Below, piece after piece: positions 5,396 through 6,011 of a stretch of 6,011 bases of DNA (within the stretch, counting starts at the first letter, position 1; every line of letters starts with the position of its first letter). The notes below the pieces were generated by a model. The model had not been told where the DNA came from and ran no database searches. It saw only the letters and a list, made by a program, of their open reading frames with translations. The position numbers and the translations under genes were made by a program. Source of the stretch: Thermoplasmata archaeon (GTDB lineage Archaea; Thermoplasmatota; Thermoplasmata; Halarchaeoplasmatales; Halarchaeoplasmataceae). The stretch is taken from positions 1 through 6,011 of the forward strand of contig SKVC01000152.1 in NCBI GenBank assembly GCA_007129655.1. The letters are read 5' to 3'.

Positions 5396-6011
5396 TTATT
5401 CTCCGTTCTCAGTTACCCGTATGTATCTTACTTCTCGTGCCCAGTGAAATCCGTCGGTTATCTGGCCATCGTCGCTGACGAAAACTATCCTTAAAGGTCC
5501 GCCGAACAGTTCATCTTCTCCAATTTCTTCGTAGGCTAACATCATGGTCAGCGTGCTCCCCTCTTCTGTTAAATTTCCTTCTTCGTCGTATATATCCAAA
5601 TCTCCGTTGACTTGAGAGCTCGTGTATGTTGTTGTGTAACCATCGCTGGCTTCGATCTCTAGAGTGTAATCAGTTCCATGGTTTATATTAGATACCAGTT
5701 TTGTTACGTTTACTCCCCTGTAGGTAACAGGCCCTACGACGTTACCGGTTCTGGTTATGAAGACGCCATCTTCAGTGAAAGAATCCATATTTTGGATCTC
5801 CTCCATCGTGTATTCATGAACAGTGACCCCTTCTAAAGTCAGTGCGATTTCCGTATCGCTGTAAGTGTCGGTTATCAGTTCTATTTTGTTAACATTCCTC
5901 ACCCACAGCGAGCCGGCGGAAGATTGTCTGTTGAAATCGGAAACCAGTGATTTAGTCATATTCAGATCCGCATTGCTAAACTCTCCGTCTTCCGGTAGAA
6001 CCGCTATCACG
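5396..6011 (-). CDS. Extracytoplasmic protein with tandem SUOX-like domains (partial, 5' end outside window)
   Basis: About 204 C-terminal residues are visible; the frame runs off the right edge, so the real start and any signal peptide are not seen. The valine codon (GTG) at 6010 should not be taken as a start. The first ~47 residues (IAVLPEDGEF ... SLWVRNVNKIEL) look like the end of one domain. Residues ~53-200 form a complete second one with GPVTYRGVNVTKLV, LEIEASDGYTTTY, GGPLRIVFVSDDGQ and FHWAREVRYIRV. The pattern RGVxVxxLV / ASDGYxxxY / GGPLRIV / WxxxVxxIxV is that of the sulfite-oxidase-type Moco-binding fold. However, there is no cysteine anywhere in the visible part, so redox catalysis through a Cys-bound molybdenum is unlikely. 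The protein is acidic and polar, fitting an extracellular location. It is the first visible gene of the ECF operon and probably works with the similar C-terminal domain of the S component, perhaps as a substrate-capturing partner. Confidence 0.7.
   Translation of the reverse strand, partial: VIAVLPEDGEFSNADLNMTKSLVSDFNRQSSAGSLWVRNVNKIELITDTYSDTEIALTLEGVTVHEYTMEEIQNMDSFTEDGVFITRTGNVVGPVTYRGVNVTKLVSNINHGTDYTLEIEASDGYTTTYTSSQVNGDLDIYDEEGNLTEEGSTLTMMLAYEEIGEDELFGGPLRIVFVSDDGQITDGFHWAREVRYIRVTENGE

Noticed and set aside
4352..6011. Catalytic sulfite-oxidase or nitrate-reductase domain in the transporter operon
   Set aside because: Neither the S-component extension nor the visible part of the upstream protein contains a cysteine, the required molybdenum ligand.

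Overview
The window looks like euryarchaeal chromosomal DNA, possibly from a relative of the Thermoplasmata. Three things suggest this. First-in-transcript genes appear leaderless, with an ATATATAT TATA-like box a fixed distance before the start codon. Internal operon genes instead use Shine-Dalgarno sequences. The proteins (an archaeal-type heliorhodopsin, an archaeal-style lipoprotein, an ECF transporter with an added extracytoplasmic domain) also fit. The exact lineage is inferred; there is no rRNA or other marker in the window.

Left part (1-1541). A divergent gene appears to start at position 36 on the minus strand and leaves the window after 12 codons. On the plus strand, about 160-930 encodes a complete seven-helix heliorhodopsin with the retinal lysine and glutamate counterion in place. 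Converging on it, with 6 bases between the stop codons, is a small secreted lipoprotein (937-1407, minus). It has an acidic pentapeptide-repeat linker and a beta-rich C-terminal domain. The 1408-1541 gap holds its promoter and a weaker one for the next gene.

Middle (1542-2234). A small protein-kinase-fold (APH/RIO/Bud32-like) protein on the plus strand has an atypical catalytic loop. Its 3' end overlaps the end of the convergent transporter operon by 50 bases.

Right part (2185-6011, all minus). This is a tightly packed operon, read right to left. It comprises an extracytoplasmic protein cut by the window edge, an ECF S component of the YkoE type, a fused dual ECF ATPase and an EcfT transmembrane component. 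The S-AA'-T order matches the ykoE-ykoD-ykoC order of the Bacillus HMP/thiamine-precursor transporter. Unusually, the S component carries an extra membrane segment and a C-terminal outside domain. That domain resembles those in the partial upstream protein, and both resemble the sulfite-oxidase/molybdopterin-oxidoreductase fold but lack cysteine. This accessory-domain ECF system is the most interesting item in the window. Its substrate cannot be read from the sequence.
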